Below the pieces are notes generated by a model. It saw nothing but the letters and a program-made list of their open reading frames with translations. It ran no database searches and was not told where the DNA came from. A stretch of 64,000 nucleotides of DNA from Marivirga atlantica (GTDB taxonomy: Bacteria; Bacteroidota; Bacteroidia; Cytophagales; Cyclobacteriaceae), in NCBI RefSeq assembly GCF_016734805.1, contig NZ_JAERQG010000001.1, positions 1,550,001-1,614,000 of the forward strand, read 5' to 3'. Position numbers and translations under genes: made by a program. Positions 43,840-52,181 of the stretch are shown here, piece after piece; position 1 is the stretch's first letter; every line of letters begins with the position of its first letter.

Positions 43840-44187
43840 TCAATAAAAAGCATCCTCAATATGATAGAATTCAGGAGGTTGATTCAGTACAATACTTAAA
43901 ATATCGAACCTGATATCTTTCTGCCAATTGATGCTGTAAATGTAATTTTCAGCAGCCTGAATTATCATTCTTTCTTTGTGGGTATTTACCCGTGCTTCGG
44001 GCATATTAAACTTTGAGGAGCTTAGTGTTTTAACTTCTACAAAAACAAGCAAGCTATCTTTCAGGCAGATTAAATCGATCTCAGCTCTTTTGTATCTGTA
44101 ATTTTCTTCCAGAATTTCATATCCTTTGTCTAATAGAAACTCTTTAGCAAGTTGCTCTCCTTTGTCTCCGGTGCTTTTAGTGCTCAT
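43840..44187 (-). CDS. yraN: YraN/UPF0102 family nuclease-fold protein
   Basis: A 115-residue protein of the Holliday-junction-resolvase-like endonuclease fold. It shows the family pattern GDKGEQLAKEFLLDKGYEIL, then NYRYKRAEIDLICLKDSLLV with the catalytic-type E-x-D, and FVEVKTL (E-x-K). Biochemical function is not well established; a role in DNA processing is assumed. The ATG at 44187 (MSTKSTGDKG) matches the usual start, and the longer frame adds 23 unlikely residues. Confidence 0.9.
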   Translation of the reverse strand: MSTKSTGDKGEQLAKEFLLDKGYEILEENYRYKRAEIDLICLKDSLLVFVEVKTLSSSKFNMPEARVNTHKERMIIQAAENYIYSINWQKDIRFDILSIVLNQPPEFYHIEDAFY

Positions 44188-44321
44188 GTAACCAATGAAG
44201 ATAGTAACATTTGATTTTGAAATCAGTATATAGTAAGGCTTTTCATTAAGCTTCAATTATATTTGCAACAGCTATAGCAGAGAATAGTGGCTATAACTCA
44301 AAACCAAAAGGATTTTCATTT

Positions 44322-45041
44322 TTGAATCATCACATTAATAAAAAAACAAAGTTTCTCGATTTAGGTCTGATGGACTACCAGGAGGCCTGGGATTACCAAG
44401 GTGAGCTTTTTGAGAAAACCATCGCCATCAAAACAAGCAATAGAAAGCTTGAAGAGGAACAGCAACAAATAACAGAAAATTACTTAATATTTCTGGAGCA
44501 TCCGCATGTGTATACTTTAGGGAAAAGTGGTTCTGAAGATAATCTGTTACTTGATGAAGATGGTTTGAAAGAGAAGGAAGCAACCTATTACAAAATCAAT
44601 AGAGGAGGAGATATTACCTATCATGGACCAGGTCAAATTGTGGGTTATCCTATTCTTGATTTAGATAATTTCTTTACAGATATCCATAAATATTTACGCT
44701 TATTAGAGGAGGCGGTAATCCTTACCCTTAAGGACTATGGAATAGAGTCGGGAAGAATAAAGGGTTTAACAGGTGTTTGGTTGGATTATGAAGAAGGCGC
44801 TAAGAATCCAAGAAAAATATGTGCACTAGGCGTTAAGAGTAGCAGATGGGTTACTATGCACGGTTTTGCCTTTAATGTAAATACAAATTTAGACTATTTC
44901 AAAAACATCATCCCTTGTGGTATTGATGATAAAGCAGTAACCTCTATGGAAGCTGAATTAGGAAAAAAGCAAAACATGCAGGAAGTGGAAGAGAAGCTTA
45001 AGCAACATATAGCTGACTTATTTGAAATGGAATTGATTTAA
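44322..45041 (+). CDS. lipB: Octanoyl-ACP:protein N-octanoyltransferase
   Basis: Transfers octanoate from acyl carrier protein to lipoyl domains, the first step of lipoate assembly. The product has 239 residues. Motifs: FLDLGLMDYQEAWDYQ at the N-terminus, RGGDITYHGPGQIVGYPILD (with H101), K165 in KICALGVK, TMHGFAFNV, and the acyl-thioester cysteine C199 in IPCGI. The start is TTG at 44322, since no ATG lies between the upstream stop and the conserved N-terminus. lipA is not in the window. Confidence 0.95.
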   Translation: MNHHINKKTKFLDLGLMDYQEAWDYQGELFEKTIAIKTSNRKLEEEQQQITENYLIFLEHPHVYTLGKSGSEDNLLLDEDGLKEKEATYYKINRGGDITYHGPGQIVGYPILDLDNFFTDIHKYLRLLEEAVILTLKDYGIESGRIKGLTGVWLDYEEGAKNPRKICALGVKSSRWVTMHGFAFNVNTNLDYFKNIIPCGIDDKAVTSMEAELGKKQNMQEVEEKLKQHIADLFEMELI

Positions 45042-45048
45042 CCATCAG

Positions 45049-45450
45049 ATGAAGAAAGATATAGATTTTTCACCTGTTACGGGTGTAGATTTGGTTATTG
45101 CCCAATCTAAATTGGAGAATAGCACAGGTTGGGATGTATACATTATCAACCGTAACCTCATTGAACTCACCAATGTGATGATCACCTCAAAAGGTTATGG
45201 AGAGATTAATGGTGAAGAAAAGAAGACTGCTGTACTTCGGCACCGCATTGAAAAGCTGGATGAACAAAGCTTTCAGCGTGTAGAGCCAATAGATGAATCA
45301 GTGTTTAAGTTGAATAATGAATATTGGGTGAGCTACTTTATTGTTGATCAGGTATTCGATAAGAAATTCATTTTTGTCCCGGATTCTATCACCAAAGAAA
45401 ACCTTCAGTATATCCCTGAATTAGATATGATGGGCGTTAGACATGCCTGA
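45049..45450 (+). CDS. Conserved hypothetical protein downstream of lipB
   Basis: A 133-residue soluble protein without recognised domain. It looks like an immunoglobulin-like beta sandwich: alternating strands WDVYIINRNLIELTNVMITS, KTAVLRHRIEKL and EYWVSYFIVDQVFDKKFIFV. It lies 7 bp after lipB, so it is co-transcribed. A role linked to lipoylation is not shown. Confidence 0.7.
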   Translation: MKKDIDFSPVTGVDLVIAQSKLENSTGWDVYIINRNLIELTNVMITSKGYGEINGEEKKTAVLRHRIEKLDEQSFQRVEPIDESVFKLNNEYWVSYFIVDQVFDKKFIFVPDSITKENLQYIPELDMMGVRHA

Positions 45451-45577
45451 TTGGTATTCTTAAACCCTCACTCTATCTAAAAATGAAGGTTTTGTTTTGA
45501 GAATTTAGCTTATCATGCTATTTTCCTGATTGGTTTTAAATACACATGTATTGGTTAACTTTTAAATTCAATCAGCT

Positions 45578-46417
45578 ATGAAGATATTATCTACTTTCTT
45601 GTTCCTCTTAATTACAGTTGGAAATGTTTTGGCGCAGAGCCCAATAAATGGCCAGAGTTGGGCTCAAGTAAAAGCTAATAAAACAGGTAACTTAACTTGT
45701 GTGTATTACAAAACTCCAGGATTGGTATTTGAACAAGGCGGTAAAATGCAGGGTGTTTGTGTTGACTTAATGGAGGAGTTTAAAGGGTTTGTGAAAGATA
45801 AATATGCAGTAGAACTAAGTTTTTCCTTCACTAAGAAAATTGATAACTTCTCAAATTTCATCAATACTGTAAAAGTATCTGACAACATAATGGGAGTGTG
45901 TAATACCAGTATTACCAATGAAAGAAAAACCTTTCTGAGCTTCACGCCTCCTTATATGAACAATCCTTCCGTATTACTTTCTAATAATGATGCTGAAAAA
46001 ATTTCCAGCTTAGATGAAATGAGCACTGCTTTTAAAGATTACAAAGCTGTTGTTATTAAGGGTTCTACGCATGAAAAATACTTGAATGACATTAAAGGAA
46101 AATATTTCAGCAACCTTCAGATTGAAATGGTGAATTCTGGACCGGAAGTAATTGCCAAGTTAAAAAGTGGTCAGAATTATTTTACGCTTATAGATTTTAC
46201 CGAGTATTATGACTCAGTAAAAAAGAGACTACCTATCACAAGGCATTTGGTAAATTTAAATGAGTTAGAAGATCAACTAGGTTTTATTTTTCCTAAAAGT
46301 TCCGACTGGGCTTCTGTTTGGGCAGAGTTTCTTACACCTGAATATAAAAATAGTGTAGCCTATAAGAGGATCATTGCTGATAACTTAGGGACATCCTTCG
46401 TAAACTTGATCAAATAA
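45578..46417 (+). CDS. Periplasmic solute-binding protein (SBP_bac_3-like)
   Basis: A 279-residue exported protein. Signal peptide residues 1-19 (FLFLLITVGNVLAQ). The rest follows the type 3 amino-acid-binding fold: GVCVDLMEEFKGFVKD, a segment VCNTSITNERKTFLSFTPPY typical of the hinge, and AVVIKGSTHEKYL after it. No ABC permease or ATPase genes adjoin it, so it may act as a stand-alone receptor or enzyme rather than a transporter part. A clear terminator follows. Confidence 0.82.
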   Translation: MKILSTFLFLLITVGNVLAQSPINGQSWAQVKANKTGNLTCVYYKTPGLVFEQGGKMQGVCVDLMEEFKGFVKDKYAVELSFSFTKKIDNFSNFINTVKVSDNIMGVCNTSITNERKTFLSFTPPYMNNPSVLLSNNDAEKISSLDEMSTAFKDYKAVVIKGSTHEKYLNDIKGKYFSNLQIEMVNSGPEVIAKLKSGQNYFTLIDFTEYYDSVKKRLPITRHLVNLNELEDQLGFIFPKSSDWASVWAEFLTPEYKNSVAYKRIIADNLGTSFVNLIK

Positions 46418-46438
46418 AAAGATTGATTTTATAAATTA

Positions 46439-46470
46439 TTAAGGCTCTTTTTACAAAAGAGCCTTTTTTG
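46439..46470 (+). terminator. Terminator after the solute-binding protein gene
   Basis: An 11-bp stem AAGGCTCTTTT/AAAAGAGCCTT with a 4-nt loop, followed by TTTTT. It separates convergent transcripts. Confidence 0.85.
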
Positions 46471-46480
46471 TGCTTTAAAT

Positions 46481-47368
46481 TTAATGTCTTCTTAACCACT
46501 CAAGCACTTCTTTGAAATGATCTTTTTTTGCTTCTGGGTGAGTTAATAAATTGATGTGATCATAATCATGCGCATATCCTTGCCTTTTTCCTATCACTTT
46601 AAATTCATGATTAGCTTGGTTCCCTATTTCAGCTAATAAACGCTTTACATCTTTAGGATGACCAGCATGTGTATCTTTAGCTCCAGTTATGGACAAGATA
46701 GGAGGGAGTTTCTTTTCTTTTAATTTTTCGGCATAGTTAAAGCCATCTATTTCATCAATCCAGTTTTTAGCATATACCCAATTATTTACCTGTAGAAAGA
46801 AATTCTTACTTTCATCAGCACTACCTGCTTTAAACTTCTTAGCCGGGAAATAACCATATCTTTTTACCAGAATGTTGCCAAGGGTATTCCATAGTAAATC
46901 AATATTGAGCCATCGGTTAAAGTTTTGAACACGCACATCTCTCTTGGAACCAAAAAAGACAAGGCCTTTAAGACTTTCATATTCGTTTCTGGCCAGATAA
47001 GATAATGAAATAACACCACCCCAACTATGAGCCATTAAATATTCAGGTTTTTTTCCTTTTATCTTCTCAACAGCTTCCAAGAACAAGGACATATCTTCAG
47101 TAATACCTTCATATTGACCAAATGACGCATTTTTATCTATAGCTGGAGTGCTTTTCCCCTTTCCTCGCATATCAGGAACGAAAACATCATAGCCATTCTC
47201 TGCCAAAAAAGGAGCAAGGCCTTTTCCTGATTTGGAGTAGAAGATTCTTCCATCTTCTATGCTGCCATGCACCAGCATAACTGAAGGTGCTTTATCATCC
47301 GTAAAAAACCTTTTGAAGTGTAGGCTAAAATCCTTTTGTTTGATGAAATGGCTTTCTGATTGAATCAT
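46481..47368 (-). CDS. Alpha/beta hydrolase
   Basis: A 295-residue serine hydrolase of the lysophospholipase/esterase type. SVMLVHGSIEDGR supplies the oxyanion loop, VFVPDMRGKGKS precedes the helical lid, the nucleophile serine is in YLMAHSWGGVISL (AHSWGG), and a late aspartate (SITGAKDTHAGH) and histidine (YAHDYDHINLL) complete the triad. No signal peptide. Substrate unknown. It is 38 bp downstream of the N-formylglutamate amidohydrolase-like gene on the same strand and could be the last gene of that operon. Confidence 0.82.
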   Translation of the reverse strand: MIQSESHFIKQKDFSLHFKRFFTDDKAPSVMLVHGSIEDGRIFYSKSGKGLAPFLAENGYDVFVPDMRGKGKSTPAIDKNASFGQYEGITEDMSLFLEAVEKIKGKKPEYLMAHSWGGVISLSYLARNEYESLKGLVFFGSKRDVRVQNFNRWLNIDLLWNTLGNILVKRYGYFPAKKFKAGSADESKNFFLQVNNWVYAKNWIDEIDGFNYAEKLKEKKLPPILSITGAKDTHAGHPKDVKRLLAEIGNQANHEFKVIGKRQGYAHDYDHINLLTHPEAKKDHFKEVLEWLRRH

Positions 47369-47406
47369 AATTCAATTTAAGAAAAGCATTCGGCATGCAT
47401 AATAAA

Positions 47407-48087
47407 TTATTGAACTAATTGCATGGTGGGCTTTAGTCTTTCGGCTATTTGAGAAACTGAGTAGTTGTCGAAAAGCTTATTGTTAATTTCTAACTCAATT
47501 CCAGTATACTGTTTGGAATATTTTTCTCTGAAAAGGCTTACCAAGCCATCATCCGTACCAAGATATGGGTAGTTCATTTTCACTCTCCAATCTGGCTCAT
47601 TTTTACTTATCTTTTTGAGCCATAGTTCTGCAAATTTTAATTCCTCAGCATTATCAGGATCAAACAAAAGACCAATCTCCGCACTTCGAATATCACCATT
47701 TAGCACTGGAGTAAAGCTGTGGACCGAAATATGAATGAAAGGTTCTTTTTCAATAATTGCATTTTCAATGTATTGACTCAATTTATCTATATAAGGTATA
47801 TATAGCTCGTTTATCAAGCTTTCTTTCTGCTCGATATTGAATTGCTTACTTATTTCAGAGAAAAGATCAGGATGTTTCAATGTCCGATTTTGCTCTATTA
47901 ATAACCTACTGGTAGTGCTGTAAATAAAGTCAGCTTTTAGGAGTGAGGCAAAATATTTAGCTACTGCTAAAGCTCCTTTGTCCCAGCCTTTATGAGAGTT
48001 GAGCAGGTCTTTGTGCGCAGTAAAATAATTGAGGTAAGCAGGAGGGATTTTATTACCTCCATGCTCACAACTTATTATGTATTTCAT
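47407..48087 (-). CDS. N-formylglutamate amidohydrolase-family protein
   Basis: A 226-residue metal-dependent amidase. Family motifs: SCEHGGNKIP (zinc ligands E and H) at residues 5-14, HKGWDKGALAVAKYFA, LIEQNRT, FIHISVHSFTPVL, and AEIGLLFDP. The named family hydrolyses N-formylglutamate in histidine breakdown, but no hut genes are present. Here it overlaps the GCS2-type ligase gene by 4 bp, so it more likely trims an amide made by the ligases of this operon. Confidence 0.85.
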   Translation of the reverse strand: MKYIISCEHGGNKIPPAYLNYFTAHKDLLNSHKGWDKGALAVAKYFASLLKADFIYSTTSRLLIEQNRTLKHPDLFSEISKQFNIEQKESLINELYIPYIDKLSQYIENAIIEKEPFIHISVHSFTPVLNGDIRSAEIGLLFDPDNAEELKFAELWLKKISKNEPDWRVKMNYPYLGTDDGLVSLFREKYSKQYTGIELEINNKLFDNYSVSQIAERLKPTMQLVQ

Positions 48088-49316
48088 TGACGAGGCGTAT
48101 AGAGCCTGTTATTTTTGAGGCAGTCTGCCAATATCTTATATTCTTTTATAATATTCTCTATAGAAGGTTTTTCTGAATTTAGATTTGTGACAATTCTCTC
48201 AGAAAGGTTTCCGTTTGTTAAAATATTAAGAATAGCGGCTTCACTTTCCGGTGATAGTCGTACTTCTGCTAAAATACTTTTCCATACATTTCGAATGCTA
48301 ATTTCCTGATCCGGAACAAAACCAAAAAGCTTTAAATACGAAGTATTCTCAATTGAACCGTTTGAACCTTCTTCCAATGCTGTTCTATAAATAGGGTATA
48401 ATTCAGTTTCAGAAAAGTATGGAATGATATCAAAGCGCTTAATCAGCCACTTTAAACTTTCAATGATGAGCTCAGCGATTGCGATATCAGCCACAGGACA
48501 TTCCTGCAAATCAATAATTCTAATTTCAATGGCATTTCTGTCGAATCTGGTAATAGCACCTCTGGAATTTAGCCATTCTTCCTGAAGGATATTGTCAGTA
48601 TCAAAAGGGGCTATTGCTTTATAAGTTTGCTCAAGAATTTTTTCTTCATACTCTTTTTTATTCTTCACTGATTCCGGAATAACCTTGCCTGTGATAGCAG
48701 GTATTTTCTGCTGGTTCAGTTCATAGAAGTTTAAACGGTTGTCTTTAAAAGGACCGATGTTACCTTCATAAATAGGACTTGAAGCACTCAATGCAGGGAT
48801 TAGTGGCATTAATATTCTAATAGCTTCATGCAGCTTGAAAAATTCGTCATCATTGGCAAACGGCAAGTTGATATGCATGCTTTGCAGGTTACCCCAACCA
48901 TGACCTTTACAATTAAAGATTTTATCATACTGCTCATAAATCTCATTTCTGTGATGTGGCCATAGCTTAAGATCCTTTAGTGGATTCAAAAAAGGATGCA
49001 TAGCCGTTGGCATCAGCATGACACCATCCTCAGCTAATAATTTATTTATTTCTTCAACATTTGCATGAAAAGCACCTGAAATACCATCAAGCGATTTTAC
49101 AGGATGTGTAGTTTTTAATTCTACCACATGTAAAACCAATTCATTTGACCAGCTGATCAGCCCGTTTTCTAACTCATCAGTAATAGCTCCATGCTTTTTA
49201 ATGATAAGTTTATCAGTTGAAGCTTCAGGTTGAAGTGTCTTTTGATTTACGAGCATATACTCGAGCTCAATACCCACACATTCAAATAATTTATAGGGAG
49301 ACTTGTGTAAGATCAT
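48084..49316 (-). CDS. GCS2-type glutamate-cysteine ligase-like enzyme
   Basis: A 410-residue carboxylate-amine ligase of the glutamine-synthetase-like superfamily. The N-terminal FECVGIELEYMLV carries the metal-binding E-x-E, WGNLQSMHINLPFAND follows, and the arginine-rich segment NAIEIRIIDLQECPVADIAI closes the active site. The family makes gamma-glutamyl amides using ATP. With no gshB and an ATP-grasp partner 9 bp upstream, glutathione synthesis proper is less likely than a modified amino-acid or peptide product. Confidence 0.85.
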   Translation of the reverse strand: MILHKSPYKLFECVGIELEYMLVNQKTLQPEASTDKLIIKKHGAITDELENGLISWSNELVLHVVELKTTHPVKSLDGISGAFHANVEEINKLLAEDGVMLMPTAMHPFLNPLKDLKLWPHHRNEIYEQYDKIFNCKGHGWGNLQSMHINLPFANDDEFFKLHEAIRILMPLIPALSASSPIYEGNIGPFKDNRLNFYELNQQKIPAITGKVIPESVKNKKEYEEKILEQTYKAIAPFDTDNILQEEWLNSRGAITRFDRNAIEIRIIDLQECPVADIAIAELIIESLKWLIKRFDIIPYFSETELYPIYRTALEEGSNGSIENTSYLKLFGFVPDQEISIRNVWKSILAEVRLSPESEAAILNILTNGNLSERIVTNLNSEKPSIENIIKEYKILADCLKNNRLYTPRQ

Positions 49317-49325
49317 ATAATAGGC

Positions 49326-50789
49326 TTAAGCCATTTTAGATTTTTGTATTCCTTTTAAGAAGACCTGCATAATTTCTGTGTATAGTTTGTCTTTTAGAAA
49401 TGCATCTTCAACGCCCGTATCAATATTAGGGTTATCATTTATTTCAATAATAAAAAACTGATCACCTTTCTGCTTAATATCAACGCCATACAAGCTTGGT
49501 CCAATCAGTTTTGCGAGCTTCTCAGCTATTTTTATAGCACCCTTTGGTGCTTGTTCTACTGCCATGGTTTCCACCTTCCCGTACCTGCCGGCTGTTTTAT
49601 TTTTGTCCCAGGTTACAATTTGCCAGTGCTTGCCACTCATGAAATATTTGCAAGCATAAATAGCCTTTCCATCAATTACGCCTATGCGCCAGTCAAAATC
49701 AGTTTGAAGGAACTGCTGCCCAACAATAAGGTCTGATTTTTCCAGCAAAGCATTCACTTTGGCCACATATTCAGCCTCATCAACTGCTTTGGTAACACCT
49801 TGGCTAAAAGCGCTATCAGGTTGTTTAAGGATAATAGGATACCCTAAAATATCTGGTGCCAGCATCATATTATCTTTATGGATAATGACAGTTTCAGGCG
49901 CACTAATTTTATGCATCTTTAAGAGCTCAGCCAGATAAACTTTATTACTGCATTTAATAATGCTTTCAGGGTCATCTATTACCACCAGACCATCAGCCTG
50001 CCCACGCTGAGCAAAACGAAAAGTATGGTGATTTACCGCAGTAGTTTCTCTTATAAACAGCGCATCATAAGATGATAATTCGTTATAATCATCTTTGGTG
50101 ATGAGTTCGGCATGAATACCCAAGGCATCAGCAGCTTTGATAAACTTCTGAAGGGTCTTCTCGGAGCTAGGGGCTGTAGTTTCCTCAGGATCCCATAAAA
50201 TGGCCATGTCATAACCTTTGGTATTGCGCTCAGGTACATTAAATTTCTTAGACTCAAAATACTTTTTAGCAGCAGCCTGAACAAAGTCCTTATGGTCATC
50301 TGGGATTTCACTTGTTGTGATTGCCGAGATATTAGATATAACCCATTTCTGATTACTATTTGTAAAATGCGCTCTTATAAAGGGCGATTGAAAAAGGTTA
50401 AAAAGTTGTAAGCTTATGCTGTCATATTTCTTCGATAGGTTTTTACCGAAATAGATAGATAAGGTGAACTTATCAGACTTAATGTCTTTTAACGATTTTT
50501 GAATATTCGCTTCTAACTCAGCTGTTAAGATTTTAATAACTGAGCTTGACTTCATGTCCTGGATGGTAGCAATACTTGGAATAGCTTTATGCTTCCTTGC
50601 GGCAGCCAATAAGGATACATAATAGCCTGAACTTTGATATTTAAAGTTTCTGCTCAGGTTAAAAATTTTAGCATTCTTTAATGCCGGATATTTAGGGTTG
50701 GTAAGGTACTGTTTAGCTGTTATCACCTCAACTCCCTCAATGTTAAAATCCCAATCTTTAAGATTGGATACTACTATTATTATTTGCAT
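49326..50789 (-). CDS. RimK-like ATP-grasp ligase with RLAN-type N-terminal domain
   Basis: A 487-residue ligase. Residues about 1-190 resemble the RLAN domain (RimK-like ATP-grasp N-terminal), starting IIIVVSNLKDWDFNIEGVEV with the family-typical NLSRNFKYQSSGYYVSLLAA. Residues about 290-480 are the ATP-grasp fold: YPIILKQPDSAFSQGV (ATP-binding lysine), DWRIGVIDGKAIYACKYF, YGVDIKQKGDQFFIIEINDN with the Mg-binding E and N. It joins an amine to a carboxylate with ATP cleavage. It abuts the C39-like peptidase gene without a gap, upstream of GCS2. Confidence 0.86.
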   Translation of the reverse strand: MQIIIVVSNLKDWDFNIEGVEVITAKQYLTNPKYPALKNAKIFNLSRNFKYQSSGYYVSLLAAARKHKAIPSIATIQDMKSSSVIKILTAELEANIQKSLKDIKSDKFTLSIYFGKNLSKKYDSISLQLFNLFQSPFIRAHFTNSNQKWVISNISAITTSEIPDDHKDFVQAAAKKYFESKKFNVPERNTKGYDMAILWDPEETTAPSSEKTLQKFIKAADALGIHAELITKDDYNELSSYDALFIRETTAVNHHTFRFAQRGQADGLVVIDDPESIIKCSNKVYLAELLKMHKISAPETVIIHKDNMMLAPDILGYPIILKQPDSAFSQGVTKAVDEAEYVAKVNALLEKSDLIVGQQFLQTDFDWRIGVIDGKAIYACKYFMSGKHWQIVTWDKNKTAGRYGKVETMAVEQAPKGAIKIAEKLAKLIGPSLYGVDIKQKGDQFFIIEINDNPNIDTGVEDAFLKDKLYTEIMQVFLKGIQKSKMA

Positions 50790-51494
50790 TTATTTATTCT
50801 GAATGATTAGTAAGTTGGCATCGTAAGTTAAGATGCCCAATAAAATAGAACAGATTAGATGATCTGTTGCTACAGTATAATGTTGTTTATTATAGGCGTT
50901 TGCCTGTAACGGATCTGATATTTTAACTGTTTTTTCAACAGGATCCATGCCATTAAGTACCACAAAATGTCCTGAAGGATTGCCCGCTACATCATCAAAA
51001 CGGACAGGGTCACTACCAATTTCTCTTTTCTCATTATATAAATAGGTGGCACTTAAGCCGGTTAAAACAGGGATTTCTTTTGATAGATAATTGAATATCA
51101 AAGCTTCATTAAGTGTTTTATAGCTTATTTTTCCGCCCATTTCTAAAAAGGAGATATAAGCTTTTGATGCCTGTCTGAATTTGGGATCCGTTTTATAATT
51201 AAGCTGTTCATTGAGCTTCGCCACCAAATCTATATCTGTTGATTCAAACCAACTGGGGTCAAATACTTTTAAGTTGTAAGTAATGATCTCTGCTTCGAAA
51301 CCTCTTTTCAGGGCGTCAATTCCTAGAAGAGCACCTAAGGTTCCACCATCTTTCAGGTATTCTACATTATTGATTACTTCGTTAAGTGTTATTTCGTAAT
51401 CAAAGTAATTATAAACGGCATGTAAGCAAGTGGGGCCACAGGTACTGTCATCGGGCTGTCTGGAAATATCCAGAGATAAAATTTTCTCTTTCAA
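50790..51494 (-). CDS. C39-like papain-fold peptidase
   Basis: A 234-residue cysteine peptidase-fold protein and first gene of the ligase operon. RQPDDSTCGPTCLHAVYNYF gives the Gln and catalytic C19 of the C39 family; the histidine is in GHFVVLNGMDP and the aspartate in VKISDP. No transporter domain and no signal peptide, so it is cytoplasmic, unlike bacteriocin C39 peptidases. It may process a peptide substrate or act in reverse as a transferase within the pathway. Stop and next start are adjacent (50790/50789). Confidence 0.83.
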   Translation of the reverse strand: MKEKILSLDISRQPDDSTCGPTCLHAVYNYFDYEITLNEVINNVEYLKDGGTLGALLGIDALKRGFEAEIITYNLKVFDPSWFESTDIDLVAKLNEQLNYKTDPKFRQASKAYISFLEMGGKISYKTLNEALIFNYLSKEIPVLTGLSATYLYNEKREIGSDPVRFDDVAGNPSGHFVVLNGMDPVEKTVKISDPLQANAYNKQHYTVATDHLICSILLGILTYDANLLIIQNK

Positions 51495-51737
51495 GGGATA
51501 GTATTAATGCTGCGAATAACGCTTTTTAAAATGTAATAGTTGCTCTTTTTCAATAAAATATTTTACTGGCTAATAAAGCTTTATTCGCTTTTTGTAAGTA
51601 AATGTATATCAGTATTTTATCTATTTATTCTAAGGGGTGCTGAATATTTAATTTTATGAGGAAAAATTTGATTATTTATTCAGAACACTTTTAATTAAAA
51701 TACGCTTAATAATATATTAACTATAAAATTTTCAACT

Positions 51738-51938
51738 ATGGGTAAAGGAGATAGAAAATCAAAAAAAGGAAAAATTGCAAAAGGTTCATTCGGGGTAAGA
51801 AGACCTAAAAAACCTAAGCACGATGTAGCATTAAATCCTCCTGCAGAAGAAAAGAAGCCTGCTAAAAAGACGAAGACTACTGCCAAGAAGTCAACAACTA
51901 AAAAAGCTACTAAAAAGAAGGAGAAGGAAGAAGCATAA
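51738..51938 (+). CDS. 30S ribosomal protein THX with long lysine-rich tail
   Basis: A 66-residue very basic protein. The first 26 residues (MGKGDRKSKKGKIAKGSFGV, then RRPKKP) match the short THX protein that fills a cavity in the 30S head in Thermus and many Bacteroidota. Residues about 36-66 are a Lys/Thr/Ala-rich tail resembling histone H1 (KTKTTAKKSTTKKATKKK), which makes it more than twice the length of Thermus THX. It precedes the trp leader region on the same strand. Confidence 0.85.
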   Translation: MGKGDRKSKKGKIAKGSFGVRRPKKPKHDVALNPPAEEKKPAKKTKTTAKKSTTKKATKKKEKEEA

Positions 51939-51965
51939 AATAAATGCAAAATTCTTTTCCGAAAC

Positions 51966-51996
51966 TTTGCAAAATTCTAAATCAGGTCTACATTTG
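51966..51996 (+). promoter_or_regulatory. Promoter of the trp operon
   Basis: TTTG (51966-51969), a 19-bp spacer and TACATTTG (51989-51996) match the Bacteroidota consensus exactly. Transcription should start about 5-7 bp further on, practically at the ATG of the first leader peptide (52002), so that leader may be translated from a leaderless or near-leaderless mRNA. Confidence 0.7.
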
Positions 51997-52001
51997 TAAA
52001 A

Positions 52002-52052
52002 ATGACTTTGACTAACACAAATAATAACTGGTGGTGGGCTTCTAAATTTTAG
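52002..52052 (+). CDS. trp operon leader peptide 1 (three consecutive Trp codons)
   Basis: A 16-codon ORF, MTLTNTNNNWWWASKF, with TGG TGG TGG at 52029-52037 and TAG at 52050-52052. Its last codons form a hairpin (CTTCTAA/TTTAGAAG) with the sequence just after the stop. This is the layout of a classical ribosome-mediated tryptophan attenuator: stalling at the Trp codons when charged tRNA-Trp is scarce. Confidence 0.85.
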   Translation: MTLTNTNNNWWWASKF

Positions 52053-52107
52053 AAGGCGGTATCGGTATATTTAAAATTTAAACCCCGCCTACAAGCGGGG
52101 TTTTTTT
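52053..52107 (+). terminator. trp attenuator 1: antiterminator and terminator
   Basis: The terminator is a perfect 8-bp GC-rich stem, AACCCCGC/GCGGGGTT (52081-52102), followed by TTTTT. The upstream AAGGCGG (52053-52059) can instead pair with CCGCCT (52085-52090), giving the competing antiterminator. A ribosome stalled at the leader Trp codons would leave AAGGCGG free and favour read-through. Confidence 0.85.
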
Positions 52108-52121
52108 ATGACTTTTTTAAA

Positions 52122-52181
52122 ATGATAATACAAAACAAAAACATATGGTGGTGGCTTTACAATTCTTCCCAAACAGGATGA
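52122..52181 (+). CDS. trp operon leader peptide 2 (three consecutive Trp codons)
   Basis: A 19-codon ORF, MIIQNKNIWWWLYNSSQTG, beginning 14 bp after the T tract of terminator 1. TGG TGG TGG lies at 52146-52154. It is unrelated in its other residues to leader 1, so it is probably not a recent duplication of it. GTGGCT (52151-52156) can pair with AGCCAC (52186-52191), a leader-proximal hairpin of the type used in attenuators. Confidence 0.82.
   Translation: MIIQNKNIWWWLYNSSQTG

Noticed and set aside
47407-48087. Histidine-degradation (hut) locus based on the N-formylglutamate amidohydrolase family
   Set aside because: No hutH, hutU or hutI genes nearby; the operon partners are ligases and a peptidase.
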